In this document: piece after piece, positions 1 through 8,020 of the stretch | How the letters are laid out: each line of letters starts with the position of its first letter | Position numbering within the stretch: the first letter of the stretch is position 1 | Assembly: GCA_034933305.1 (NCBI GenBank) | Contig: JAYFNU010000019.1 | Span: forward strand, 6,432 to 70,431 | From: JAYFNU01 sp034933305 | Lineage (GTDB): Bacteria; Bacillota; Clostridia; Oscillospirales; Ruminococcaceae | Length of the DNA stretch: 64,000 nt | Direction: 5' to 3' | The notes under the pieces: generated by a model | What the model was told of the DNA's origin: nothing | What the model saw: the letters and a program-made list of their open reading frames with translations, nothing else | The model's database searches: none | Made by a program: the position numbers and the translations under genes

Positions 1-19
1 ATTCGTATAGTTTCGGCTT

Positions 20-319
20 TTATTCGGCAAACTTGTCGAAGACGCGCTTCCTGTCGATGTCGATGTGATCGATGATCGCGATGACGGAGCAGTCGACCGG
101 CTTGCCGTCGGTCATGGCCGTCTGGCGCGAAGAGCTGCCGGCAACGGTCATGACGACCTCGCCCTCGCCCGCGCCCACGGCGTCGATGGCGACGAGCAGG
201 CTGCCCTTTTCCTCCATCGTCGAAAGATCGATGGGCTTGACGACGAGCAGCTTGAGGCCCATGAGCTTATCGGACTTGTTGGTGCTGACCACCGTGCCTT
301 TTACCCTTGCTATCTGCAT
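20..319 (-). CDS. eutN: EutN/CcmL-family microcompartment vertex protein
   Basis: This 99-residue protein matches the EutN/CcmL/PduN family, whose pentamers cap the vertices of bacterial microcompartments. It opens with MQIARVKGTVVST, the usual first beta strand, and carries the GLKLLVV and DAVGAGEGEVVM segments typical of the family. Length is normal (85-100 residues). It is the third gene of a minus-strand operon led by pduL, 18 bases after the flavoprotein-like gene, and the operon must continue past base 1. It shows that a shell is built, but not which substrate the organelle processes, because no signature enzyme is in the window. Confidence 0.93.
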   Translation of the reverse strand: MQIARVKGTVVSTNKSDKLMGLKLLVVKPIDLSTMEEKGSLLVAIDAVGAGEGEVVMTVAGSSSRQTAMTDGKPVDCSVIAIIDHIDIDRKRVFDKFAE

Positions 320-337
320 TTTGTTTCCCCCGAAATT

Positions 338-1024
338 CTATCGTTTGACGATTCTTATGTTTTCAAGCCCCGCGCGGTCGATGGCGGCCGGCGTGACGAC
401 GGCGTTCGCCGCGCACACGAGATCGCGCACGCCCTTCGCCGCCGCGTCCAGCACGTCGCGCTCGGTCACGAGCGTGAGCGGCTCGGTGTGCCGCGTCTCG
501 GGCAGGCAATCGTAGGTGGACAGCGACACGCCCATGTCGGTGAGCGCGTCGAGCGCGTCGAGCACACGCTCGAAGAAGGTGTTGCGCTTGAATTTCATCG
601 GTTTGAAATCGAGCCACACGTCGACGTTGAGTCCCCACAGCACCGCCTTGAGCAGCAGCTGCTCGGAGGCCTCGGCGTCGTTGCCCGCCGCGAGCTTCTG
701 CAGCGTCGAGATCTTCGGCGCGAGCAGCACCACGTTCACCGCGGCCGCCGTCTTTTCGAGCAGCTCCGACAGATTCGCGCCGTTCGCGCGCACCTCGCGG
801 ATGCCCCCGTAGGACAGCCGCTCGTCAAACACGACGTATTCCGTGTCCGGGCCGTACTTTTCGGCGATGAGCGAGAAGGTCTTCTGCGGCGACGCGATGG
901 CGCACGTCAAGAACACCAGCGTCTCAGGGCGCGTTGTGGATGCGGTTACACACGACGCTTCGCTCTGCTCGATGATGTTCTTCGTGATGTCGGATATGAT
1001 GTTTTGCAGCTGGTTGCTGTCCAT
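338..1024 (-). CDS. Microcompartment-associated flavoprotein-like protein of unknown function
   Basis: This protein of 228 residues lies between pduL and eutN. After a short N-terminal helix (MDSNQLQNIISDITKN) there is an alpha/beta region with the strand TLVFLTCAIA near residue 35. Further on, VNVVLLAPKISTLQKLAAG followed by a helix and LLLKAVLWGLNVDVWLDF recalls the nucleotide-binding core of Pfam Flavoprotein-like proteins and of the conserved hypothetical found in ethanolamine and glycyl-radical microcompartment operons. No catalytic motif can be named. Its position in the operon (21 bases after pduL) supports a microcompartment role. The flavin-binding assignment is an inference from fold-like patterns only. 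Confidence 0.6.
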   Translation of the reverse strand: MDSNQLQNIISDITKNIIEQSEASCVTASTTRPETLVFLTCAIASPQKTFSLIAEKYGPDTEYVVFDERLSYGGIREVRANGANLSELLEKTAAAVNVVLLAPKISTLQKLAAGNDAEASEQLLLKAVLWGLNVDVWLDFKPMKFKRNTFFERVLDALDALTDMGVSLSTYDCLPETRHTEPLTLVTERDVLDAAAKGVRDLVCAANAVVTPAAIDRAGLENIRIVKR

Positions 1025-1045
1025 CGCTTCTCCGAAAAAAATAAT

Positions 1046-1681
1046 TTAAACGATCTCGACGATGTCGCCGTTGCGAAGGCCTGTGCTGTTTGCCTCGTCG
1101 AAGTCGAAATGGAGCTCCATGTCAAAATCCTTGCTGACGCGCACCCGGACGTTCTCGAAGATGACGGCGCGCTCCCCTGCGGTCCTGACGCGGACGACGT
1201 CGCCGCTCTTGAGCCCGTAGACGGCCGCCTGGGCGTCGGACAAATGGAGATGCCGCGCGGCGACGATGACGCCGTTCGGGATCGTGATCTGGCCGCAGGG
1301 GCCCTCGATCGCGGCGCCGGGGGTGTCCTTCGTGTCGCCGGACATGCGCACGACCGGCTTGATGCCGATCTTGAAGGCGTCGGAGGTGGACAGCTCGATC
1401 TGGGTCTCCCTGCGCTCGGGGCCCAGCACGCGGACCTTTTCGAGCCTGCCCTTCGGGCCGATGATCGTGACGGTCTCCTCGCAGGCGAACTGCCCCGGCT
1501 GGGACAGCGCGCTCTTCGGCGTCAGCTTGTAGCCCGGCCCGAACAGCCGTTCGACATCCTGCCGCGTGAGATGCAGGTGGCGGTTGGAAACGGCGGCGGG
1601 CAAAAAGCCCTGCCCCGTCGTCTGCCTGACCGACAGGAGCGTCTCGATCGTCACTTTTCTTTGCAGTTCTTCTTTGGTCAT
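1046..1681 (-). CDS. pduL: Phosphate propanoyltransferase PduL
   Basis: PduL converts acyl-CoA and phosphate to acyl-phosphate and CoA inside microcompartments, recycling CoA. The zinc-site motifs SNRHLHLT (N-terminal half) and AARHLHLS (second half) are both present, as are the CEETVTIIGPKGR and ELHFDFDEAN blocks of the two beta-barrel domains. The N-terminal helix MTKEELQRKVTIETLL could be an encapsulation peptide. I chose the ATG at 1681 (211 residues). The alternative ATG at 1702 would begin only about six bases after the start of transcription predicted from the promoter just upstream. It is the first gene of the microcompartment operon. Confidence 0.92.
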   Translation of the reverse strand: MTKEELQRKVTIETLLSVRQTTGQGFLPAAVSNRHLHLTRQDVERLFGPGYKLTPKSALSQPGQFACEETVTIIGPKGRLEKVRVLGPERRETQIELSTSDAFKIGIKPVVRMSGDTKDTPGAAIEGPCGQITIPNGVIVAARHLHLSDAQAAVYGLKSGDVVRVRTAGERAVIFENVRVRVSKDFDMELHFDFDEANSTGLRNGDIVEIV

Positions 1682-1714
1682 GCCAATCCCGCAGCTTTCC
1701 ATACTTGTCTTCTA

Positions 1715-1743
1715 ATTATTACATTATTGAAAGTGCAAGTCAA
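1715..1743 (-). promoter_or_regulatory. Sigma-A-type promoter of the microcompartment operon
   Basis: Read on the minus strand: -35 TTGACT (1738-1743), 17-base spacer, -10 AATAAT (1715-1720). It sits in the 65-base gap between the last gene of the polysaccharide operon and pduL, so the microcompartment genes can be transcribed separately. No clear terminator precedes it, so readthrough from the polysaccharide operon is also possible. Confidence 0.7.
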
Positions 1744-1766
1744 GACGTCACAACAGTTCAAATGCT

Positions 1767-2141
1767 CTAATTTTTTGTGCTATTTTGTGCAGTTTTTTCC
1801 TCCAGCTCCCGCACGCGCTCCTCGAGCAGCGCGACGGATTGCACCAGTTTGCGGCTGCGGTCGCTGAGCTGGGAGACGATGGACGTCAGCGACAGCAGCA
1901 GCATGACCGTGAAGCCCGCGAACAGCAAAAACACGGCGTTGACCGGGTTGGAAACGCCGATGAGCGCCGAGCCGCGGAAGACGATCTCCGGGAACAGAAG
2001 GAAGAGCAGCAGCAGCAGGCCGCTGAGGATCCACAGCAGCGTATATTTGAGGATGATCGCCTCGCGCTTGAGCATGAAATAGAGGATCGCGTAATAGACG
2101 ACGAGCCCGACGGCGAGAAAGATCCGTAAACTTGCTTCCAT
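1767..2141 (-). CDS. DUF2304 family membrane protein
   Basis: This is a membrane protein of 124 residues starting MEASLRIFLAVGL. Three hydrophobic segments are visible: about residues 3-19, 27-46 (LKYTLLWILSGLLLLLFLLF) and 63-84. A charged, probably coiled-coil tail rich in E, R and K follows (LVQSVALLEERVRELEEK). This matches DUF2304, small proteins usually encoded beside a DPM1-like glycosyltransferase, as here, and thought to assist membrane glycosyl transfer. Its start lies two bases after the stop of the upstream glycosyltransferase. It is the last gene of the polysaccharide operon. Confidence 0.8.
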   Translation of the reverse strand: MEASLRIFLAVGLVVYYAILYFMLKREAIILKYTLLWILSGLLLLLFLLFPEIVFRGSALIGVSNPVNAVFLLFAGFTVMLLLSLTSIVSQLSDRSRKLVQSVALLEERVRELEEKTAQNSTKN

Positions 2142-2143
2142 GC

Positions 2144-2851
2144 CTATCCCCTCTTCTCCCGTTTTGTCTTGAAGCGCCCGAGGATGATCGCGAGCGATAC
2201 CTTGAACATGAAGTAGGCCGAGTGCCACGGCTTGATGGACGAGCTGCCGCCCGCGCGCTCGCGCATGACGACGGGGGCCTCCGCGACGGTGAAGCCCGCC
2301 AGCACGGCCGAGAGGATGGCCTCCGGCTCGGGGTAATCCTGCGCATAATGGCGGGCGAAGAACGCCGTCAGCTCCTTCGAGCAGGCGCGGAAGCCGCTCG
2401 TCGTGTCCGAGACGCGCGCGCCGCAGTTGATGAAGATGAGCCACTTGAGAAAGCGGATGCCGAAGCGGCGCATGAAGGAGGTCTGGAAGCCCTCCTTTTT
2501 GATGAAGCGCGAGCCGACGCACATGTCGCATTCGCCCCGCGCGACGGGCCCGACGATGGCTTCTATGTAAGCGGGGTCGTGCTGGCCGTCGCCGTCGAGC
2601 TGCACCGTGACGTCATAGCCGCGCTCCGCGGCGTAGCGGTAGCCCGTCTGCACGCCGCCGCCGATGCCGAGATTGACGGGCACGTCGATATAGCGGAAGC
2701 CGTTCTCCCGCAGCACGCGCCGCGTTCCGTCCGTCGAGCAGTCGTTGACGACGACATAGTCGCAGGCGGGCGCTTTGGCGCGCAGCTCCTCGACGACCGA
2801 ACGGATGGCTTCCTCTTCGTTATAGGCCGGTATGATGACAAGCACTTTCAT
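2144..2851 (-). CDS. Family 2 glycosyltransferase, DPM1-like
   Basis: The protein of 235 residues begins MKVLVIIPAYNEEEAI, the strand and loop that bind the nucleotide sugar in GT-A family 2 enzymes. DCSTDG and the metal-binding QLDGDGQHD motif (DxD type) follow, as in dolichyl-phosphate-mannose-synthase-like enzymes. The conserved GSRF and TSGFRA blocks are present. No C-terminal membrane domain is seen, so it probably acts at the cytoplasmic face with the DUF2304 partner downstream. The ATG at 2851 was chosen because it overlaps the upstream stop codon as ATGA; a second in-frame ATG lies two codons earlier. Confidence 0.9.
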   Translation of the reverse strand: MKVLVIIPAYNEEEAIRSVVEELRAKAPACDYVVVNDCSTDGTRRVLRENGFRYIDVPVNLGIGGGVQTGYRYAAERGYDVTVQLDGDGQHDPAYIEAIVGPVARGECDMCVGSRFIKKEGFQTSFMRRFGIRFLKWLIFINCGARVSDTTSGFRACSKELTAFFARHYAQDYPEPEAILSAVLAGFTVAEAPVVMRERAGGSSSIKPWHSAYFMFKVSLAIILGRFKTKREKRG

Positions 2852-4092
2852 CGGCATTTTCCGTAATCCTCTGTCGCTTTCTGAAGATAACCGCACAGCG
2901 CGTCGAGCTGCCGGTCTCGGTCAAAATGCTGCCCGCAGTAGGCGCGCCCGCGCGCGCCCATCGCTTTTCGTTCCTCTTTCGGCAGCGCGGCCATGCGCGC
3001 GAGCGCGTCGGCGAGCGCCTGCGCATCCCCCGCGGGAGCCGCAAAGCCGCAGTCCGCTTCGAGCACCGTCTGCGCGCCCGCGCCGTTCATAAAGGCGACG
3101 ACGGGCAGACCGGCGTACATATAGGTCTGCAGCTTCGCCGGCACGGTGAGGTCGAGCACGCCGCTCTCCCTGAGCGAGACGAGCGCCGCGTCGCTCAGCC
3201 GCAGATAGTCCGGCACGGCGGCGCTGTCGACCCAGCCGGTAAAGACGAACCGCGCCTCGAGGCCGGCCGCGCGCACCTGCGCGCGCAGCGCCGGCAGCGC
3301 CGAGCCGTCGCCGACGATGAGAAATTTCACGCCGCCCGCCTGCGGCAGCGCGGCCGCCTCGGCGAGCTTTTCGAGGCCCTGCGCGACGCCGACGTTGCCG
3401 GCGAAGGCGACGACGGTATCCGCCGCGCCGAGGCCGAGCGACGCGCGCGTCACGCCGCCGCCCCCGCCCGCGCCCAGCGGCTCCGCATAATTCGGAAAGT
3501 ATTCGATCGGCGCGGTCAGCCCCATCGAGCGCAGCTTCGGCTCGAAGCCGCGGGAGCTGACGAGCAGCAGATCCGCGCTTTTATAAAGCCAGCGGCTGAG
3601 CGCGAGGCTGCATCTTCTGAACAGCGTCCGGCGCCCGCCCTCGTCCATCCCGAGCAGCAGGAACATCGAATCCGGCCAGATGTCGAGGATGTAGACGATG
3701 TTCGGGATGTGCATGCGGCGCGCGAACACCTTCGCGGGCAAAATCTTCGTCACCGGCGAGTTGTTGAACACGAACACCGCGTCGTAGCCGTTCCTGCGCA
3801 GATGCGGCAGGTGGAACAGGCTGTTGACGGCGAACGACGCGCAGTTGAGCACCCAGCGCAGCGGCGAGCCGTCGCCGCGCCGCACGACGCCCACGCGCTC
3901 GATGCGCACGCCGTCGTGCTCCCGCTCGCCGCGCGAAAACCACGAGTACCCGTCAAAGAACTTTCCGCCGGGCACGTTCGGCAGCGACGTGAGCACATCG
4001 ACCTGATGTCCCCGCTCGACGAGGCCCTTCGCGATATCGTTGATCCGGAAATTTTCCGGATAAAAATACTGAGAAACGACGAGGAGCTTCAT
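2848..4092 (-). CDS. Family 4 glycosyltransferase (WbuB-like)
   Basis: The protein has 414 residues and a GT-B fold. The N-terminal block MKLLVVSQYFYPENFRINDIAKGL and the segment on guessing speed and place of rivals (TSLPNVPGG) match WbuB/CapL-like N-acetylfucosaminyl transferases. The C-terminal donor-binding half has AFAGNVGVAQGLE, FLIVGDGS and the E-rich region near LRESGVLDLTVPAKLQTYMYAGLPVV. It directly follows capE-capF-capG, which make UDP-L-FucNAc, so FucNAc transfer is the likely job; that is inferred from context. ATGA overlaps join it to both neighbours. A GAAGAAG ribosome site supports the ATG at 4092. Confidence 0.88.
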   Translation of the reverse strand: MKLLVVSQYFYPENFRINDIAKGLVERGHQVDVLTSLPNVPGGKFFDGYSWFSRGEREHDGVRIERVGVVRRGDGSPLRWVLNCASFAVNSLFHLPHLRRNGYDAVFVFNNSPVTKILPAKVFARRMHIPNIVYILDIWPDSMFLLLGMDEGGRRTLFRRCSLALSRWLYKSADLLLVSSRGFEPKLRSMGLTAPIEYFPNYAEPLGAGGGGGVTRASLGLGAADTVVAFAGNVGVAQGLEKLAEAAALPQAGGVKFLIVGDGSALPALRAQVRAAGLEARFVFTGWVDSAAVPDYLRLSDAALVSLRESGVLDLTVPAKLQTYMYAGLPVVAFMNGAGAQTVLEADCGFAAPAGDAQALADALARMAALPKEERKAMGARGRAYCGQHFDRDRQLDALCGYLQKATEDYGKCR

Positions 4093-5222
4093 TTCTTCTT
4101 CCAGATGTCGGCGTTGATGAGCTTCGTATAGCTCTCGATGATCTTGACGACCTTGACCGAGACGTTGGTGTCGGTATAATCCGGCACGGGCGCGACGGGC
4201 TCGCTGTTCTCGAACATCGACACGCACAGGGAGATGGCCGAGACGATGTCGTCCTCCCTGATGCCGCCGATGACGACGGTCCCCTTGTCGAGCACCTCCG
4301 GGCGCTCCGTCGACGTGCGGATGAGCACGCCGGGGAAGCCGAGCATCGCGCTCTCCTCCGACAGCGTGCCGGAGTCGGACAGCACGCAGTAGGCGTGCTT
4401 CTGCAGCTTGTTGTAGTCGAAGAAGCCGAAGGGCTTGAGATTGCGCACGTTCGGCTCGAACCGGAAGCCGCGGTCGGTGATGCGCTTGAGGCTGCGCGGA
4501 TGCGTCGAATAGATGACGGGCATGCCGTAGCGCTTCGCGACGGCGTTGATGGCGTTCATGAGGCTGTAGAAATTCTCCTCGAGATCGACGTTCTCCTCGC
4601 GGTGCGCCGACACGAGGATGTACTTCTTCGCTTCGAGCCCGAGCTCGGCGAGCACATTGCTCGTGTCGATGGCGTCGGCGTTCTTTTCGAGCACCTCCCG
4701 CATGGGCGAGCCGGTCACGTAGATGTACTGGCCCCGCAGGCCCTCCGACAGCAGATAGCGGCGGGAGTGCTCCGTGTAGGGCAGATTGACGTCGCTGATG
4801 TGGTCGACGATGCGGCGGTTGGTCTCCTCCGGCACGTTCTCGTCGAAGCAGCGGTTGCCCGCCTCCATATGGAAGATCGGGATCTTCAGCCGCTTCGCGG
4901 AGATCGCCGCGAGCGCCGAGTTGGTGTCGCCGAGGATGAGCAGCGCGTCGGGGCGCTCCTTCGCGAGCACGGCGTAGCTCTTCGCGATGATGTTGCCCAT
5001 CGTCTCGCCGAGATCACCGCCCGCCGCGTCGAGGTAATAGTCGGGCGCGCGCAGGCCGAGATCATCGAAAAAGACCTGGTTGAGCGAGTAGTCGTAATTC
5101 TGCCCGGTGTGGACGAGCTTGTGGTCGAAATATCTGTCGCAGCATTTGATGACCTCGGACAGGCGGATGATCTCCGGCCGCGTGCCGATGACGGTCATGA
5201 CCTTGAGTTTTGATTTTTCCAT
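4089..5222 (-). CDS. capG: UDP-GlcNAc/UDP-HexNAc 2-epimerase, CapG/FnlC type
   Basis: This 377-residue, non-hydrolysing UDP-sugar 2-epimerase has the family landmarks VIGTRPEIIR, HTGQNYD, ILGDTNS, FHMEAGNRCFDE, PEETNRRIVDHISD and SDSGTLSEESAMLGFPGVLIR. The order capE-capF-capG and the GNRCFDENVPEE variant point to the CapG/WbjD/FnlC branch, which converts UDP-2-acetamido-L-talose-type intermediates to UDP-L-FucNAc, rather than WecB acting on UDP-GlcNAc. It starts one base upstream of the capF stop region, so the genes are almost fused in translation. Confidence 0.9.
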   Translation of the reverse strand: MEKSKLKVMTVIGTRPEIIRLSEVIKCCDRYFDHKLVHTGQNYDYSLNQVFFDDLGLRAPDYYLDAAGGDLGETMGNIIAKSYAVLAKERPDALLILGDTNSALAAISAKRLKIPIFHMEAGNRCFDENVPEETNRRIVDHISDVNLPYTEHSRRYLLSEGLRGQYIYVTGSPMREVLEKNADAIDTSNVLAELGLEAKKYILVSAHREENVDLEENFYSLMNAINAVAKRYGMPVIYSTHPRSLKRITDRGFRFEPNVRNLKPFGFFDYNKLQKHAYCVLSDSGTLSEESAMLGFPGVLIRTSTERPEVLDKGTVVIGGIREDDIVSAISLCVSMFENSEPVAPVPDYTDTNVSVKVVKIIESYTKLINADIWKKK

Positions 5223-6341
5223 TCAGACCTCCGCGGGATAGGTGTCGGGCCGCGCCGGATCGAACGGCTCGTTGGCCCAGATGAGCGTGACGAGCTCGCG
5301 GTCGGCGGACGTGTTGGTGATCGAGTGCGTGTATCCGGGCGGGATGTCGATGACCGTGGGCGTCTCGCCCGACGTGCGGTATTCGACGACGCCCGTCTCG
5401 TCGATCTTGCGCAGGCGCGTCGACGCTTCGCCGCTGACGACGATGAATTTTTCCGTCTTCGTGTGGTGCCAGTGGTTGCCGCGCGTGATGCCCGGCGCCG
5501 TCGTCGAAACGGAGAACTGGCCGAGCTCGGCGGTCTTGAAAAGCTCCGCGAACAGCCCGCGCGCGTCGGCATGCTTCACCGGCGCATAGGCGAAGGCGTC
5601 CGTCGGCAGATAGCTGAGATAGGTCGAATACAGCGCCTTGTCAAGGCCCGTGAGCGCCGGCATGACGAGCGTGTCGCGCACGGCGCGGAATTCGGCGATC
5701 TTGTCGGCGATGTACTGCAGCGGCGCGGTATATGCCGTCGGGACGTAGCAGTAGCCGTCGGCGCGGGGCAGCAGCTCCCCGTCGACGGCCGCGCGCACGG
5801 CGGCGACGACGTCGTCGATGTAGACGAGCGTCATGATGCGCTCGGGCTCGTTGACCTGGATGGGCAGGCCGCGCGCGATATTGTAGCAGAACGTCGCGAC
5901 GGCGCTGTTGTAGTTGGGCCGGCACCACTTGCCGAATACATTCGGCAGCCGGAAGACGTACACGGGGACCTTCTGCACGCGCCCGTAGCTGAACAGCACC
6001 TCTTCCCCCTCGCGCTTGCTGCGCCCGTAGGGGTTGTCGAACGCCGCCTGCACGGAGGACGTCATGACGACGGGCACCGCGTTGCCGAGCTCCGCGAGCT
6101 CCGAGACGACGTCGCCCGTGAAGCCGGCGTTGCCCGTGCGGAACTCGCTGTCGTCCTTCGGGCGGTTGACGCCCGCGAAATGCACGACCACGTCGCACGC
6201 GCCGAGGTATTCCCGCAGCTGCTCGGCGCTCGTTTCAACGTCGGCGCGCAGCAGCGCGTAGCGGTCGGGGAATCTCGACAGCTCGCAGCAGAAATTGCGG
6301 CCGATGAAGCCGTTCGCGCCTGTGACGAGTACCTTTTTCAT
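5223..6341 (-). CDS. capF: NAD-dependent reductase with cupin domain, CapF/FnlB type
   Basis: This 372-residue bifunctional enzyme belongs to UDP-L-FucNAc synthesis. Residues 1-240 form an extended SDR domain with the nucleotide motif VTGANGFIGRNF and catalytic-type YGRSKREGE (YxxxK). Residues 260-372 form a cupin with the metal-binding RGNHWHHTKTEKF and PPGYTHSITN motifs. In the S. aureus homologue the cupin epimerises C3 and the SDR domain reduces C4. Length equals that of known CapF (about 370). It follows capE with a three-base gap. Confidence 0.94.
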   Translation of the reverse strand: MKKVLVTGANGFIGRNFCCELSRFPDRYALLRADVETSAEQLREYLGACDVVVHFAGVNRPKDDSEFRTGNAGFTGDVVSELAELGNAVPVVMTSSVQAAFDNPYGRSKREGEEVLFSYGRVQKVPVYVFRLPNVFGKWCRPNYNSAVATFCYNIARGLPIQVNEPERIMTLVYIDDVVAAVRAAVDGELLPRADGYCYVPTAYTAPLQYIADKIAEFRAVRDTLVMPALTGLDKALYSTYLSYLPTDAFAYAPVKHADARGLFAELFKTAELGQFSVSTTAPGITRGNHWHHTKTEKFIVVSGEASTRLRKIDETGVVEYRTSGETPTVIDIPPGYTHSITNTSADRELVTLIWANEPFDPARPDTYPAEV

Positions 6342-6344
6342 GGC

Positions 6345-7418
6345 TCACACAAGTCCTTTTTCGTGTTCGTTCTCGCCCTCGAGCTGCGCCTGGATATACG
6401 GCAGCTTCAGCAGGATCTTCTTGACGCCCTCGACGTCGAGCAGCTCCTGATTGGACGTGTAGTCGTGCAGCTCGGTGACGTCGGCGTTGCCCGTGTCGAC
6501 GTATTTCGCGTAGTTGAGGTCGCGCGTGTCGTTGAAGATGCGGTAGAAGTTGTCCACCCGCTCGGCGTGCACGAGCTCCTCGCGGTTGATGAGCGTCTCG
6601 TGCTTTTTCTCGCCGTGGCGCGTGCCGATGACGCGCACCTTGCTGCCCTTCGCGCCGAAGATCTCGATGATCGCCTCGGCGAGGTCCTTGATGGTCGACG
6701 CCGGCGCGGTCGGGATGAAGGTCTCGCCCTGGCGGCCGTTGAGGAACGCGAACAGCACGAGGTCGACCGCCTCGTCGAGCGACATGAGGAAGCGCGTCAT
6801 GCCGGGATCGGTGATCGTGATGTCGCGGCCGGCTTTGATCTGGTCGACGAACAGCGGGATGACCGAGCCGCGCGACGCCATGACGTTGCCGTAGCGCGTG
6901 ATGTTGTAGACGGTGCCGTTGTCGCCGACGTTGCGGGCGTAGGCGCGCACGACCTTTTCGGCGACCGCCTTCGTCATGCCCATCGTGTTGATGGGATAGA
7001 CGGCCTTGTCCGTCGACAGCAGCACAAAGCGGCTGACGCCGTTGTTGTACGCCGCGCGGATGGCGTTGTCGGTGCCCATGACGTTGGTGCGCACCGCTTC
7101 CATCGGGTAGAACTCGCACGACGGCACCTGCTTGAGCGCCGCGGCGTGGAAAACGTAATCGACGCCGGCCATCGCCTGGTTGATGCTCTCGTAATCGCGC
7201 ACGTCGCCGATGTAGAACTTGACCTTGTCGTTCTGCAGCTTCTGGCGCATGTCGTCCTGCTTCTTCTCGTCGCGCGAGAAGATGCGGATCTCCTTTAAGC
7301 CGGAGCCGAGGAACCGGCGCAGCACGGCGTTGCCGAACGAGCCCGTGCCGCCGGTGATGAGCAGCGTTTTCCCGTCGAATTCGGGGCCGACCTTTTTGTC
7401 TATATTTTCAACAAGCAT
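6345..7418 (-). CDS. capE: UDP-GlcNAc 4,6-dehydratase/5-epimerase, CapE/FnlA type
   Basis: This cytoplasmic enzyme of 357 residues performs the first step of UDP-L-FucNAc synthesis, inverting C5 while dehydrating UDP-GlcNAc. The Rossmann motif LLITGGTGSFGNAVL is near residue 20. The active-site segment LSTDKAVYPINTMGMTKA has Met in place of the usual Tyr of YxxxK, normal for this subgroup. The start at 7418 has an AGAGGAGAG ribosome site seven bases upstream; longer frames upstream read through rfbC and are not credible. Confidence 0.94.
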   Translation of the reverse strand: MLVENIDKKVGPEFDGKTLLITGGTGSFGNAVLRRFLGSGLKEIRIFSRDEKKQDDMRQKLQNDKVKFYIGDVRDYESINQAMAGVDYVFHAAALKQVPSCEFYPMEAVRTNVMGTDNAIRAAYNNGVSRFVLLSTDKAVYPINTMGMTKAVAEKVVRAYARNVGDNGTVYNITRYGNVMASRGSVIPLFVDQIKAGRDITITDPGMTRFLMSLDEAVDLVLFAFLNGRQGETFIPTAPASTIKDLAEAIIEIFGAKGSKVRVIGTRHGEKKHETLINREELVHAERVDNFYRIFNDTRDLNYAKYVDTGNADVTELHDYTSNQELLDVEGVKKILLKLPYIQAQLEGENEHEKGLV

Positions 7419-7446
7419 TTTTCTCTCTCCTCTTGTATGATATGCG

Positions 7447-8013
7447 TTATTTTTCGCCGAACAGGCGGCGGCAGGCCTCTTTGTAGGACGGCTGCGCGAG
7501 ATCCTTCGGCGACAGCGTGAGCGGCGCGCCGCAGTCGGGCCACGCGACGCCGACGTCCGGGTCGTCGTACCGCACGCCGAGCTCGTCGCCGGGCGCGTAC
7601 AGCCGCGTGCATTTGTAGCAGAATTCCGCCGTGTCGGACAGCACGAGGAAGCCGTGCGCAAAGCCCTCGGGGATGTAGAACTGCCGGCGGTTGGCCGCGG
7701 ACAGCGTCACGCCGTACCACCGCCCGAGCGTCGGGCTGTCCCTGCGCATGTCGACGGCGACGTCGAAGACCTCGCCGCTGACCGCGCGCACGAGCTTGCC
7801 CTGGGGGTTGCCGACCTGCATGTGCAGCCCGCGCAGCACGCCGCGCCGGCTCATCGACTGGTTGTCCTGCACGAACGTCATCGACAGGCCCGCGTCGGCG
7901 AACTCTCTGCGGTTGTACGTCTCCATGAAATAGCCGCGCTCGTCGCCGAACGCGCCCGTCTCGATGACGGTCAGCCCTTCGATGCCCGTCGGCAGAAACG
8001 TGAATTTTCCCAT
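7447..8013 (-). CDS. rfbC: dTDP-4-dehydrorhamnose 3,5-epimerase family protein
   Basis: The protein is 188 residues, the usual RmlC length, and forms a cupin-like epimerase. The catalytic histidine region RGVLRGLHMQ, the substrate loop FYIPEGFAHGFLVL and the Tyr/Asp region YAPGDELGVRYDDPDVGVAW are intact. An AAAGGAG ribosome site precedes the ATG at 8013. No rfbA, rfbB or rfbD is in the window, so either they lie elsewhere in the genome or this enzyme epimerises another 4-keto sugar made by the neighbouring dehydratases. I favour the former, without proof. Confidence 0.9.
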   Translation of the reverse strand: MGKFTFLPTGIEGLTVIETGAFGDERGYFMETYNRREFADAGLSMTFVQDNQSMSRRGVLRGLHMQVGNPQGKLVRAVSGEVFDVAVDMRRDSPTLGRWYGVTLSAANRRQFYIPEGFAHGFLVLSDTAEFCYKCTRLYAPGDELGVRYDDPDVGVAWPDCGAPLTLSPKDLAQPSYKEACRRLFGEK

Positions 8014-8020
8014 TTTTTCT

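Noticed and set aside
65..1867. A 600-codon plus-strand frame over the microcompartment genes
   Set aside because: Antisense to pduL, the flavoprotein-like gene and eutN; arginine/valine/aspartate-rich translation with no domain, and no ribosome site.
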